A DNA stretch of 64,000 bases from Streptomyces marinisediminis. Its GTDB lineage: Bacteria > Actinomycetota > Actinomycetes > Streptomycetales > Streptomycetaceae. Below, piece after piece: positions 55,184-63,596 of the stretch (position 1 is the first letter of the stretch; each line of letters begins with the position of its first letter). Position numbers and translations under genes: made by a program. The stretch lies in assembly GCF_026262575.1 (NCBI RefSeq), contig NZ_JAPKFL010000004.1:1-64000 (forward strand). The letters are read 5' to 3'. The notes under the pieces were generated by a model. It was not told the origin of the DNA. It saw only the letters and a program-made list of their open reading frames with translations, and ran no database searches.

Positions 55184-55612
55184 ATGCGGAAGGTATTCTC
55201 CGTGGCCCTCGCCGCGGCGGCCTGCCTCGGAGCGACGCTCCTGTCCCCCGTGGCCTCGGCCAACGGGGCGGACGACGCGGCCGACACACTTCGCGGAGGC
55301 ACGCCGAACGCGACGACGCCCGAGTGCCGGGCCGGCAAGATCGTCATCGGCTTCGAAGGGTCGATTCTGACGCCGAGGGACTGGTACGGCCTCTACAACA
55401 AGAAGCCGAACAACGCCAACTGGCGTGACGGCCTGGTCGCCTACCGCTCGGGCAACGACAACTCCGGCGAGTGGCAGTGGGCCACGGAGAGCCCGCACTA
55501 CTACACGAACCAGAACAACGGACAGGAACTGCGCACGGTCTACTGGACCCGCGCTGACGGCAAGTACGAGTACGTCGACTACACCGTTCCGACCAACCTC
55601 TTCTGCAAGTAA
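55184..55612 (+). CDS. Secreted protein of unknown function
   Basis: 142 residues. A Sec signal peptide (1-27, ending ASA) is followed by a mature part rich in Tyr, Trp, Asn and Gly, with two Cys (in PECRAGK and at the penultimate residue, LFCK) that could join the ends by a disulfide. Repeated aromatic-polar strands (GFEGSILTPRDWYGLYN, RTVYWTRADGKYEYVDYTV) suggest a small beta fold. I do not recognise it. Possible roles are an antimicrobial or an inhibitor; neither is shown. GAAAGGG upstream; a strong terminator follows. Confidence 0.72.
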   Translation: MRKVFSVALAAAACLGATLLSPVASANGADDAADTLRGGTPNATTPECRAGKIVIGFEGSILTPRDWYGLYNKKPNNANWRDGLVAYRSGNDNSGEWQWATESPHYYTNQNNGQELRTVYWTRADGKYEYVDYTVPTNLFCK

Positions 55613-55622
55613 GGAGAAGATC

Positions 55623-55666
55623 GCCGTTTCCGGCTGTTCACACGGCAGCGGACAGCCGGAAACGGC
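55623..55666 (+). terminator. Terminator of the secreted-protein gene
   Basis: GCCGTTTCCGGCTGT (55623-55637) and ACAGCCGGAAACGGC (55652-55666), perfect 15-bp stem, followed by TCCTTC. Confidence 0.88.
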
Positions 55667-55777
55667 TCCTTCACTTCGCGGAGCGCCCTCCGTTCGCACC
55701 ATTACCGGCACCTTTTGCACGCCGCACCGCATTGTTTTCCATGCGTGGCGACCGGAGGGCCGTCCGCGTTTTTCGTA

Positions 55778-55811
55778 TTCCCCTCCCTTTCTCCTCCCTT
55801 TCCCCTCTCCT
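55778..55811 (+). repeat. 34-base uninterrupted polypyrimidine tract
   Basis: Only C and T occur from 55778 to 55811, and the trend continues to about 55830 with two breaks. It lies 80 bp upstream of the CAP gene. It may form triplex or unusual DNA, or affect the leader RNA. Confidence 0.6.
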
Positions 55812-55890
55812 ACTGTTCCCTTTCCGTTCCGCACTACACCCCCTACACCGCTCGCGCACGCGGCGGGCACCTCGTGAGAAACGGGAGAAC

Positions 55891-56388
55891 ATGAGCGACA
55901 AGTCGTTGCGACGCGGTGCGGGCACCGCCTTCGTGGGAGCGCTGGTCGCGGTGTGCGCGCTGGCGGCGCCCGCGCCCGTCTCGGCCGAGTGGACCGGTGA
56001 CGCGGCGCGCTCCGGCAGCCGGGTCGTCGAGCTGGTCAACGCGCACCGCGCCGAGGCGGGCTGCGGCGCGCTGCGGCCCGACGGCGCCCTGGACGCCGCG
56101 GCGGACGCGCACAGCGCCCACCTGGCCGAGCGGCGGGTGCTGTCGCACCGGGGCGCGGGGGGCTCCCGCGTCTTCCAGCGGGCCCGGGCGGCCGGGTACG
56201 AGGCCGGGCGGCTCGGGGAGACGCTCGCCGACGGCCACGGTGACGCCGCGGCCGTCGTCGACGCCTGGCTGGGCAGCCCGGAGCACCGGGACATCATCCT
56301 GGACTGCGGCTACCGGGACGTCGGCGTGGGCGTCACCCGGGGCGAGACCTCGACGTGGTGGGTCCAGGTCGTCGGCACCAGGCGCTAG
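55891..56388 (+). CDS. Secreted CAP/SCP-domain protein
   Basis: 165 residues. Signal peptide (about 1-32, ending VSA), then a CAP (SCP/PR-1) domain: VVELVNAHRAEAGCGALRPDGALDAAADAHSAHL, LSHRGAGG, GETLADGHGDAAAVVDAWLGSPEHRDIILD, and the last strand VGVGVTRGETSTWWVQVV. The His-Glu-His-type cleft residues (HSAHL, GE, EHRD) are present. Function in bacteria is unknown; lipid or metal binding is possible. GGGAG precedes ATG. Confidence 0.88.
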   Translation: MSDKSLRRGAGTAFVGALVAVCALAAPAPVSAEWTGDAARSGSRVVELVNAHRAEAGCGALRPDGALDAAADAHSAHLAERRVLSHRGAGGSRVFQRARAAGYEAGRLGETLADGHGDAAAVVDAWLGSPEHRDIILDCGYRDVGVGVTRGETSTWWVQVVGTRR

Positions 56389-56410
56389 CTGTTCGGTCCG
56401 CGCGGGGCGG

Positions 56411-57688
56411 CTACGCGTCGAGGCAGCCGCGCAGCGCGCGGACCAGGGCCTGCGGGCGGGCGTCGGAGGTCACCGAGGCGTGCATGGTGTTCGTCGTGTA
56501 CGCGAAGGCGACGCCGGCCTCCGGGTCGGCGAAGGCCAGCGGGCCGCCGCGCCCGGGGTGGCCGAACGAGGCCGGGCCGAGCATCGGGGCCGCCGGGCCG
56601 TGCAGCATGTAGCCCGAGCCGAAGCGGGTGCGGACGACGAGCGTGCGGTCGGGCCCGGCCGACTCCTCGCTGCGTGCCAGCGCGAGCGTCGCCGGGGCGT
56701 ACAGCCGCACACCGTCGACGGGGCCGATGAGGGCGGCGTAGAACCGGGCCAGCGCCCGCGCCGTGGCGACGCCCCCGGAGCCGGGGTGCTCGGCGGCGAG
56801 GTGCGCGGGGTCGTTCTCGTCCGGGTGGGGCGCGACGGCGCCGAACGCGCGCCGGGTGAGCGAGCCGGGGTCGGCGTAGGCGGCCGCGACGGTGGGCTTG
56901 GCGCGCAGGCGCAGCCCGGCGGACGCGGGCGGGGCGGGCGCCTGGCCGGTGGCGACGCGGCCGACGCGGGCCCGTGCGGCGTCGGGCAGGCCGATCCACA
57001 GGTCCAGGCCGAGCGGCGCCGCGATCTCGCGGGCGAACCACCGGCCGAGCGTGCACCCGGTGGCCCGGGCGACGACCTCGCCGAGCAGCCAGCCGTAGGT
57101 GTACGGGTGGTAGCCGTGGGCGGTGCCGGGCTCCCACAGCGGTGCCTGGGCGGCGAGCGCGCGCGGACCGCTGACGCCGTCGCGGGCCTGCTCGGGCGTG
57201 AGCGGAGCGTCCAGCGCGGGCAGCCCGGCGCGGTGGGCGAGGAGGTGGCGGACGAGGACGCCGTCCTTGCCCCGGGCCTTGAACTCCGGCCAGTAGGTGC
57301 CCACGGGCGCGTCGAGGTCGATGCGGCCGCGCTGGTGGAGGAGGTGGAGGACGGCCGCGGCCGGTCCCTTGGTGGCCGAGCGCACGACCTGCGCGGTGCC
57401 GGCCGTCCAGGGCCGGGGGGCGGGGGTGCCCTCCGGCGGGGCGGCGGGCGCGTCGCCGGGCGCGTCTGCGTCCGGCCCGGCAGCGTCCGCCCCGGCCTCC
57501 GGCGCCCCGGGCGGCGTCGCGTCGGCCTCGGCCCGGCCGCCCCACAGGTCCACCACCGGCACGCCGTCCCGGTAGACGGCGACGGCGGCGCCGACGTCAC
57601 CGCGCTCGGTGAAGCAGCGCTGGAAGGCGTGCAGGACCGGCTCGTATCCGGCGGCCACCGTGCCCTGGACGTCGGTCACTGCGGTCAC
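56411..57688 (-). CDS. Serine hydrolase of the class C beta-lactamase/EstB family
   Basis: 425 residues. Beta-lactamase fold with S-x-x-K in VRSATKGPAAAVL (serine nucleophile and Lys), then YHPYTYGWLLGEVV in the position of the YxN tyrosine, and HPGRGGPLAFADPEAGVAF near the end (HxG). There is no signal peptide, so it is more likely a cytoplasmic esterase or peptidase than an antibiotic-degrading enzyme. GTG at 57686-57688 follows CAGGAG. A Pro/Ala/Asp insertion (about 55-85) breaks the first sheet. Confidence 0.85.
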   Translation of the reverse strand: MTAVTDVQGTVAAGYEPVLHAFQRCFTERGDVGAAVAVYRDGVPVVDLWGGRAEADATPPGAPEAGADAAGPDADAPGDAPAAPPEGTPAPRPWTAGTAQVVRSATKGPAAAVLHLLHQRGRIDLDAPVGTYWPEFKARGKDGVLVRHLLAHRAGLPALDAPLTPEQARDGVSGPRALAAQAPLWEPGTAHGYHPYTYGWLLGEVVARATGCTLGRWFAREIAAPLGLDLWIGLPDAARARVGRVATGQAPAPPASAGLRLRAKPTVAAAYADPGSLTRRAFGAVAPHPDENDPAHLAAEHPGSGGVATARALARFYAALIGPVDGVRLYAPATLALARSEESAGPDRTLVVRTRFGSGYMLHGPAAPMLGPASFGHPGRGGPLAFADPEAGVAFAYTTNTMHASVTSDARPQALVRALRGCLDA

Positions 57689-58194
57689 TGCGCTGGTGCT
57701 CCTGTTGCTCTGGTCGGCGAACGGTCTGCGGGGGCGGCGGCGGGAAGGCGCCCGGCCCCGGTCCATGGTCCTATGCGTCCGGCGGCACGGCAGCGCCGGG
57801 GTCGCGGCCACGGTTCCGGCCGGGGCCGCCGACCGCTTCGGCCGCCCCGGGGGGACGGCTCCGGCCGGCGGCCGCGCGGCGGCCCGGGCCCCCGGCGGCT
57901 CCGCGGGCGGGCGACCGGATGGCCCCGGCCCGTCGCGAACGTCCGCGCGTCGAAGGCCGGCTGAGCCCGCGTCACCGGGCGCGCGGGAGGTTCGGAGGCT
58001 TTCGGCCCGTCGCCGCGCCACCGGCGGGCACGCCCCGCCCCGCCGGACGCCGCGGTGCGCGCGGGCGCGGCGCTTCCGGCGCGGCCGGGACGCGGAGCCG
58101 CTGTGGGGCAGCTCACAGCTTTCGCGCGGTACCGAAGGCGGGGTTCGGGAGTCTTACACGGCGACGGGCAACCGCCCGCGAAGGAGCACTGACC
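57689..58194. other. 500-bp divergent gap, no gene seen
   Basis: Between the hydrolase and the SsgA-like gene. No open frame has coding character. It contains GCGAACGTCCGCGCGTC (57935-57951), one mismatch from a 17-mer at 2247-2263 ahead of the second rpf gene, and a TTACAC box (about 58154) near the SsgA-like start. Confidence 0.5.
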
Positions 58195-58635
58195 ATGCCG
58201 TTCCCGCCGTCCACCCCCTCCATGCCGTCCACCCCGATCACCATCGACCACACCGTGCGGGCGCGCCTGCTGAGCCGCCCCGCGGCCGAGCACGTCGCCG
58301 CGACCCTGCACTACGACAGCGCCGACCCGCTGGCGCTCGCCGTCACCTTCCCGGCCGAGGCCGCGCTGGAGGGTACCGAGGTGACGTGGGTGTTCGGGCG
58401 TGAGCTGCTGGCCGCCGCGCTGCGGGGGCCGGCCGGCGAGGGCGACGTGCGGTTCTGGTCCCACCGCCCCGGCCGCACGACGCTGGAGCTGCGGGCCGCG
58501 CAGGGCGCGGCCCTGGTGGAGCTCGGCACGGAGGAGCTGGATCGTTTCCTCGCCGCGACGTACGCCTTCGTCCCCGCCGCCGAGGAGACGCGCCGCCTCG
58601 ACCTGGACGCCGCCATCGCGGCCCTGCTGGCCTGA
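58195..58635 (+). CDS. SsgA-like sporulation/cell-division regulator
   Basis: 146 residues, typical size. SsgA-like proteins steer septum placement and cell-wall remodelling and occur only in sporulating actinomycetes. Conserved: HTVRARLLSRPAAEHVAATLHYDSADPLALAVTFP, WVFGRELLAAAL, GEGDVRFWSHRPGRTTLELRAAQGAALVELGTEELDRFL. ATG with AAGGAG. By its position near the PBP and mannosyltransferase it could be the SsgE type, but that is not certain. Confidence 0.92.
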   Translation: MPFPPSTPSMPSTPITIDHTVRARLLSRPAAEHVAATLHYDSADPLALAVTFPAEAALEGTEVTWVFGRELLAAALRGPAGEGDVRFWSHRPGRTTLELRAAQGAALVELGTEELDRFLAATYAFVPAAEETRRLDLDAAIAALLA

Positions 58636-58654
58636 GCCGGGGCCGGGCCCACGG

Positions 58655-59674
58655 TCACGCCCCCTTGGGGTGCAGGAGGCGGGCCAGCAGGTCGTCGAGG
58701 GTGACCAGGCCGACCAGCCGCCCCGCGTCGTCGCGCACCACGGCGAGGGAGGCGCGACGCCGGCGGAGCTGCTCGATGGCGTGGCCCACGGTGTCCCGCT
58801 CGGCCAGTTCGGGTACGGGCCGCGCGAGCTCGCGGGCGGTGACCGCACGCCCCCGGCTGCGGGAGACCAGGGCGTCGCGCGTGTGCACGGAGCCGACCAC
58901 CTCCGGTCCGTCACGGACGAGCAGCCGGCTGCGGTCGTGCTCGGCCGCGGTGGCGAGGACGGCGTCGACCCCCGCCCCCGCCGGCACGGAGATGATCTCC
59001 TCGGCCGGTACCCGAAGGTCGCCGACGGGGGTCTGCGGCTCGGTGAGCGAGTTGGTGATCAGTTCCGAGTCGCCCTTGCTGATCAGGCCGAGCCGTTCGG
59101 ACTCGACGACGAGGCGGGTGAGTTGCTCGCGGTTGTGGACCGAGGCCAGTTCGTCGCGCGGAGCGACCCGGCACAGGCGTACCAGCGCGTTGCTGATGTG
59201 GTTGAGCAACCAGATCAGCGGCCGTACGGCCTTCACCACGCCGCGGAACGGCGGGGCGAGCAGCATCGCGGACCGCTCGGGGTGGGCGATGGCCCACGAC
59301 TTCGGAGCCATTTCACCGACCACCATGTGCAGGAACACGACCACGGTCATGGCGACGGCGAAGGCGACGCCGTAGCTGAGCGCGCTGGGCAGGCCGAGCT
59401 GGAACAGCAGCGGGTCGAGCGCGTGGGAGATGGCGGGCTTGGAGACCGAGCCCAGGCCCAGGGTGCAGACGGTGATGCCGAGCTGGGCACCGGCCAGCAT
59501 GAGGGACAGCTCGCGCATGCCGGCCAGCGCGGCCTTGGCGCCGCGTCGACCCTCGGCCACGGCCTTCTCCACGCGGTGCCGCTTGGCGGCGACCAGCGCG
59601 AACTCGGCGGCGACGAAGAAGCCACTGGCGATGAGCAGCAGCACGGTGACGAAGAGGGCCATCGGGAAGCTCAT
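58655..59674 (-). CDS. CNNM/CBS-domain membrane protein (short form)
   Basis: 339 residues. CNNM membrane domain (about 1-190, GFFVAAEFALVAAKRHRVEKAV, GAQLGITVCTLGLGSVSKP, GEMAPKSWAIAHP) and a CBS pair (about 215-330). It has no C-terminal CorC_HlyC domain. Such proteins are linked to magnesium or cobalt efflux. It is coupled to the upstream paralogue by ATGA (59671-59674). Confidence 0.9.
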   Translation of the reverse strand: MSFPMALFVTVLLLIASGFFVAAEFALVAAKRHRVEKAVAEGRRGAKAALAGMRELSLMLAGAQLGITVCTLGLGSVSKPAISHALDPLLFQLGLPSALSYGVAFAVAMTVVVFLHMVVGEMAPKSWAIAHPERSAMLLAPPFRGVVKAVRPLIWLLNHISNALVRLCRVAPRDELASVHNREQLTRLVVESERLGLISKGDSELITNSLTEPQTPVGDLRVPAEEIISVPAGAGVDAVLATAAEHDRSRLLVRDGPEVVGSVHTRDALVSRSRGRAVTARELARPVPELAERDTVGHAIEQLRRRRASLAVVRDDAGRLVGLVTLDDLLARLLHPKGA

Positions 59675-60990
59675 GCCTGGGTTCCTCCCAGTCGCTGGAG
59701 GCGGACCCGCGCGGGCACGTGCCGGTCCAGGGTGCGTACGTCGATCACCGCCTGGTCACCGTCGGGCAGTTCGACGGTGACGCGGTCCCCGATGGCCGGG
59801 AACCGGCCGAGCCGGTAGACGATCAGCCCGGCCACGGTGTCGTAGTCCTCTTCGTCAGGCAGCTCGACGCCGGTCACGTCGGCCACCTCGTCCGGTCGCC
59901 GCCCGGCGTCCACCAGCCACCCCCGCCCGTCGGCGACCGCGACCTCGGTGACGACGTCCGACTCGTCGGCGATGTCGCCCACGAGTTCCTCGGCGATGTC
60001 CTCGTAGGTGACGATGCCGGCCACCCCGCCGTGCTCGTCCAGGACGACCGCGAACTCGTCGTCGGCCGCCCGCATCTGCCGCACGGCATCGGGCAGGGAC
60101 AGGGTGTCGGGCAGGAGCAGGGGGCGGCGGGCCACCGCCCCCGCGGTGGTGCCGGACAGCCGGTCGGCGGACAGCCGGGCCAGCTCCCGCACGCCGAGCA
60201 CTCCGGCGACGTCGTCGGGGTGCTCGCCGAGTACCGGGTAGTTGGAGTGCCCGTGCGCGGCGATGAGCCGTACCGCCTCGGCGGTGGTGACCTCCTTGCG
60301 GACGAAGACGGCGTCGACGCGTGGCACCATCACCTCGTCGAGCGCCCGGTCGGAGAACTCCAGGGCGTGGTCGAGCAGCTCGGCGGTGTCCTTGGGGAGC
60401 TGGCCCTGTTCGTGGGACTCGCCGATCAGGTGGCCCAGCTCCTCCAGTGTCGCGCCGTGGTGCAGCTCCTCCACCGGTTCGATGCCGATCCCGCGCAGCA
60501 GCCTGTTCGCCGCTCCGTCGAAGACCCGCACCACCGGGCCGACGACCTTCAGGTACGCCAGCGTGGAGGCGGCCAGCGACTTCGCCAGCCGCTCCGGCAC
60601 GGCGATCGCGAGGTTCTTGGGCGCCAGTTCCCCCAGCACCATCTGCACGGCCGTGGCCAGGACGAAGGCGGAGGTCACGGAGATGCCGGTGATGGCGGCG
60701 TCGGGGACGCCCAGTCCGGTGAGCGCCGGCCCGAGTACGGCCGACACCGAGGGCTCGGCGATGAACCCCACGATCAGGCCGGTGACGGTGATCCCCAACT
60801 GGGCGCCCGACAGCATGAAGGAGAGCCGTTCGAGCACCTTCAGCGCGCGGGCGGCCCGCTTGTCGCCCCGCTCGGCCTCCCGGGCCAGCGCGAGCCGGTC
60901 GACGGAGACGTAGGCGAACTCCTGGGCGACGAAGTAGCCGGTACCGGCGGTCAGGACGAGAACGGCCAGCAGCCCGAGCACGGCGTTCAA
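59671..60990 (-). CDS. CNNM/CBS/CorC-type membrane transporter (hemolysin family)
   Basis: 439 residues. CNNM domain (GYFVAQEFAYVSVDRL, GAQLGITVTGLIVGF, GELAPKNLAIAVPE), two CBS domains (about 205-330) and a CorC_HlyC domain (about 345-430). The full-length partner of the short paralogue. The start is TTG at 60988-60990, which overlaps the stop of a 31-codon ORF (TTGA). Likely a magnesium/divalent cation transporter. Confidence 0.9.
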   Translation of the reverse strand: MNAVLGLLAVLVLTAGTGYFVAQEFAYVSVDRLALAREAERGDKRAARALKVLERLSFMLSGAQLGITVTGLIVGFIAEPSVSAVLGPALTGLGVPDAAITGISVTSAFVLATAVQMVLGELAPKNLAIAVPERLAKSLAASTLAYLKVVGPVVRVFDGAANRLLRGIGIEPVEELHHGATLEELGHLIGESHEQGQLPKDTAELLDHALEFSDRALDEVMVPRVDAVFVRKEVTTAEAVRLIAAHGHSNYPVLGEHPDDVAGVLGVRELARLSADRLSGTTAGAVARRPLLLPDTLSLPDAVRQMRAADDEFAVVLDEHGGVAGIVTYEDIAEELVGDIADESDVVTEVAVADGRGWLVDAGRRPDEVADVTGVELPDEEDYDTVAGLIVYRLGRFPAIGDRVTVELPDGDQAVIDVRTLDRHVPARVRLQRLGGTQA

Positions 60991-61082
60991 CGATGCTCAC
61001 CCCGCCACACGCCGTACTCGGTGGCCGGAGGGCGGGAGGGTCGGGGGCCGTGCCCGGGGGCACCCGCCGGTTCGGTGGGCAT
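60987..61082 (-). CDS. 31-residue leader ORF coupled to the CNNM operon
   Basis: ATG at 61080-61082 with a very good ribosome site (AAGGAG, 8 bases upstream). It encodes a Pro/Gly-rich peptide ending EYGVWRGEHR and its TGA overlaps the TTG of the next gene. The signal makes real translation likely; it may serve to initiate the next gene, which has a poor start codon. Confidence 0.6.
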   Translation of the reverse strand: MPTEPAGAPGHGPRPSRPPATEYGVWRGEHR

Positions 61083-61738
61083 GCTGTGACTCCTTGTCGG
61101 TCGGCTGCGCGCTGGTGGGGTACTGGAATCGGGGGCTCGCGGCACGTCGGTGGGGCGCGCGTCCCCCCGGGGAGGCCGTCGGCCCGCGGGCTCGGGCGGC
61201 ACGTCCCCCGTCACCACCGGCCGACCACCCCGCCACTCGCACCCGCCACGACGGCGGGACGGCTCCCGCCCGCCCGCGGTGCGGTACGTGGAGGCGCCCG
61301 GCGGAGGGGGACGCCCGCCCGGGCGGTCAGGTGCGACGCGGGGAGGCGGGCGGCCCGGGCGCACGCGGCGAGGGGGTCGGCGGGACCGCGGTCACCGCGC
61401 CGTGCCCGCCCCCGCCCGCGGGGGGCGAGGAGCGTCACGGCACAGCCGGTTCTAGGGAGGCTCACCCATCCTGGGCACGTCACTCCCTCTCACGACGACG
61501 GGGTACCGGACGACGACAGTGGCCGAAAGCGGGCTCGCCTGCTTCTACACCACTGTAAAGGAGCGGCAAAGGGGCGTCCGCCGACGCCTCCCCCGCTCGG
61601 TGCGCGGACCGATCCGGCGCGGGCTACCAAAGGGACGACGAAAAGCACGTCGGGTACGCGAACGGACGACCCGGTGAGCGGGTTTCGGCCCTTCCTCGCC
61701 CACGGCGGGAAGCCCGCCCCCGCCGCCCCAACTCCCCC
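61083..61738. other. About 650 bp without a recognisable gene
   Basis: No convincing coding frame on either strand. It holds a TACA-CCAC-TGTA site at 61546-61557 and otherwise GC-rich, low-complexity DNA. Confidence 0.45.
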
Positions 61739-61762
61739 TATACTTCTACGCGTTTGTAGAAG
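61739..61762 (+). promoter_or_regulatory. TATACT -10 box overlapped by palindrome CTTCTAC-N6-GTAGAAG
   Basis: TATACT (61739-61744) is a near-perfect -10. CTTCTAC (61743-61749) and GTAGAAG (61756-61762) overlap it and the start site. A similar site, TCTACA-CCAC-TGTAAA (61544-61559), lies 190 bp upstream. TACA/TGTA dyads of this kind are bound by BlaI/MecI proteins, and a BlaI-like gene is 1.8 kb away; the link is inference. Confidence 0.6.
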
Positions 61763-61805
61763 GACCGCGCGCGAGGCGGCCTCGCACCGTTGGAGGATGT
61801 GGCAC

Positions 61806-62024
61806 ATGGCTTCGATCGACCTGGACAAAGTGCTGGACAAGGCGTGGGCTGACAAGAGCCTGCCCGAGATACTGGCCGCCCCCGTGGCGGCGTTGAAGGG
61901 CGTGTCCGACCGTGACGGCGAGCTGCTCCAGGAGGCGTTCGGCGTCAAGACGGTCGCGGACCTGGCCGACCTGAAGTACGCCCGCTGGGCACAGGCGCTC
62001 GCCGCGCTGGACAGCACCAGGTAA
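61806..62024 (+). CDS. Small helix-hairpin-helix-like protein
   Basis: 72 residues, all helical. SLPEILAAPVAALKGVSDRDGELLQEAFGVKTVADLADLKY resembles helix-hairpin-helix units that bind DNA or protein. ATG at 61806 follows GGAGG by nine bases. No enzyme motif. It has a dedicated promoter with an operator-like palindrome. Confidence 0.78.
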   Translation: MASIDLDKVLDKAWADKSLPEILAAPVAALKGVSDRDGELLQEAFGVKTVADLADLKYARWAQALAALDSTR

Positions 62025-62214
62025 CACGTGACCGGTCGGAGACCGCGGTGGGCGCCGCGCACCCCGGCGAGCGGCGTTCACCGCGGGACGAGACGTACCC
62101 GCACGGGGTGGACACCACGCTGGTGTGCGCACGGCTGCCCGGCTCACTCGGCGTGGGCGGCACCGGCATCGGCCCGGGCGCGGCCGGTGCCGTCGACGAG
62201 GCCGGGAGCCGTCC

Positions 62215-63147
62215 TCACAGGGGCGTCGCCGCGTGCAGGATCGCGATCATGGTCACCGCGGAGTTCGCCGACGACATCGCCGACACGGCGGCTCCGGCCG
62301 CGGCACCCCACATCGCCAGCCCCACCGACGTGAACACCGGCGGCCAGCGGCACACCGTCGGCGCCGGGCCGAGCAGCGCCGCCACCCGGCGGGGTACCGG
62401 CCCCGGCGCCGCGAGACCCGCCAGCGTGGGCGCCGGGGTGCCACGTGACACCAGGGCCGCCTTGCCGATCGCGCGGGCCACGGCCCGGCGGTCGCCGACC
62501 ACCTGGGCCGCCTCCTCGTCCGCCCACCGCTCGGCCGTGTACGACACCGCGGTACGCAGCGGCCGAAGGAACGGGTTGGCCCGGGCGGCGAGCTGCACGG
62601 TGAGCAGGAAGCGGTGGTGCCGGGCGGCCAGGTGCGCCCGCTCGTGCGCGAACAGCGCCCGGCGCTCGGCGGGTTCCAGGCGGGCGAGGAGCGCCGTGCT
62701 CACCACGACGCGGTCCCGCCCGCCTCCCGGCAGCGCGTACGCGTACGGGACGGCGTCGGGCAGGACGGCCACCCGCTTGCCCGGCAGCCCGACCAGCGCG
62801 CGGTGGGCGCGGCGGCGCACCCGCGCGTGCCGCCACAGCGTCCGCCCGCAGGCGGCGATCACCGCGGCGAGCGCGGGGACGGCCGCCTTGCCGGCGACCT
62901 CGTCGTAGGGGACCGCCGCACGCACCTCCGGGTCGGACCAGCCGTCGGGCAACGGGTTGCCGGGGAGCTGGGCGGTGCCGACCACCATGACCAGCCCGAG
63001 ACACACCGTGCTGCACACGACCATGACCGCCGCCACCCCGGTCAGCAGCGCGGTCGCGGTGCGCGGGTGCAGGTGCTGCTCGGCCAGCCGCGCGATCGGC
63101 CATGCCGTCAACGGGAGGACGAGCGGCAGAAAGACGAAGACTCCCAC
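62215..63147 (-). CDS. M56-family membrane zinc metallopeptidase (BlaR1-like)
   Basis: 310 residues. Membrane helices at about 3-20, 33-60 and 90-105 and a C-terminal one. Zinc motif HExxH in FAHERAHLAARHHRFL. There is no penicillin-binding sensor domain. Such proteases work with BlaI-like repressors by cleaving them. GTG start 5 bp after the blaI-like stop, so it is coupled. Confidence 0.92.
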   Translation of the reverse strand: MGVFVFLPLVLPLTAWPIARLAEQHLHPRTATALLTGVAAVMVVCSTVCLGLVMVVGTAQLPGNPLPDGWSDPEVRAAVPYDEVAGKAAVPALAAVIAACGRTLWRHARVRRRAHRALVGLPGKRVAVLPDAVPYAYALPGGGRDRVVVSTALLARLEPAERRALFAHERAHLAARHHRFLLTVQLAARANPFLRPLRTAVSYTAERWADEEAAQVVGDRRAVARAIGKAALVSRGTPAPTLAGLAAPGPVPRRVAALLGPAPTVCRWPPVFTSVGLAMWGAAAGAAVSAMSSANSAVTMIAILHAATPL

Positions 63148-63152
63148 GAGGG

Positions 63153-63596
63153 TCAGCCCTCCCCCTCGCCCCGGGCGTCTCCTTCGCCCCGGGGGTCCCC
63201 CTCGCCCCGGGCGTCGCCCTCGTCCGGGGACCGGCCCACCAGCTCGCGCAGCAGCCGCTCGTCGTCCGGGCCGAGGCCGGTGACGAAGCGCGCCAGCACC
63301 GCCTCCCGGTCGCTCTCGGCGTCCAGCACGCCGCGCATCCTCCGGGCGGCCAGGCCCGCCTCGTCCGACGCGGGCGCCCAGGCGAAGGGCCGGCCCGACC
63401 GCTCCCGGGTGACCGCCCCCTTGGCCAGCAACCGGGTCAGGATCGTGACCACCGTCGTGTAGGCGAGGTCGCCGCCCAGGCGCTCCCGCACCCAGCCCGC
63501 GGTCGCCGGACCGTCGGCCGCACGCAGCGCCGACAGGACCAGTGCCTCCAGCTCCCCCTGCCCCCGCCGCCGAGGACGCCGCGGGTGATCCGCCAC
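63153..63596 (-). CDS. BlaI/MecI/CopY-family transcriptional repressor
   Basis: 147 residues. Winged helix (about 5-80, GELEALVLSALRAADGPATAGWVRERLGGDLAYTTVVTILTRLLAKGAVTRE). The tail repeats a GEGD-A/P-R unit three times. I chose GTG at 63594-63596, which has GGGAGG five bases upstream; the ATG at 63636-63638 lies inside the likely promoter (CTATAC). It probably represses itself and its target genes until cleaved by the M56 protease. Confidence 0.9.
   Translation of the reverse strand: MADHPRRPRRRGQGELEALVLSALRAADGPATAGWVRERLGGDLAYTTVVTILTRLLAKGAVTRERSGRPFAWAPASDEAGLAARRMRGVLDAESDREAVLARFVTGLGPDDERLLRELVGRSPDEGDARGEGDPRGEGDARGEGEG

Noticed and set aside
60993..61805. Long extension of the HhH-like small protein
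   Set aside because: Low-complexity Arg/Pro sequence; a promoter and ribosome site directly precede the short form.
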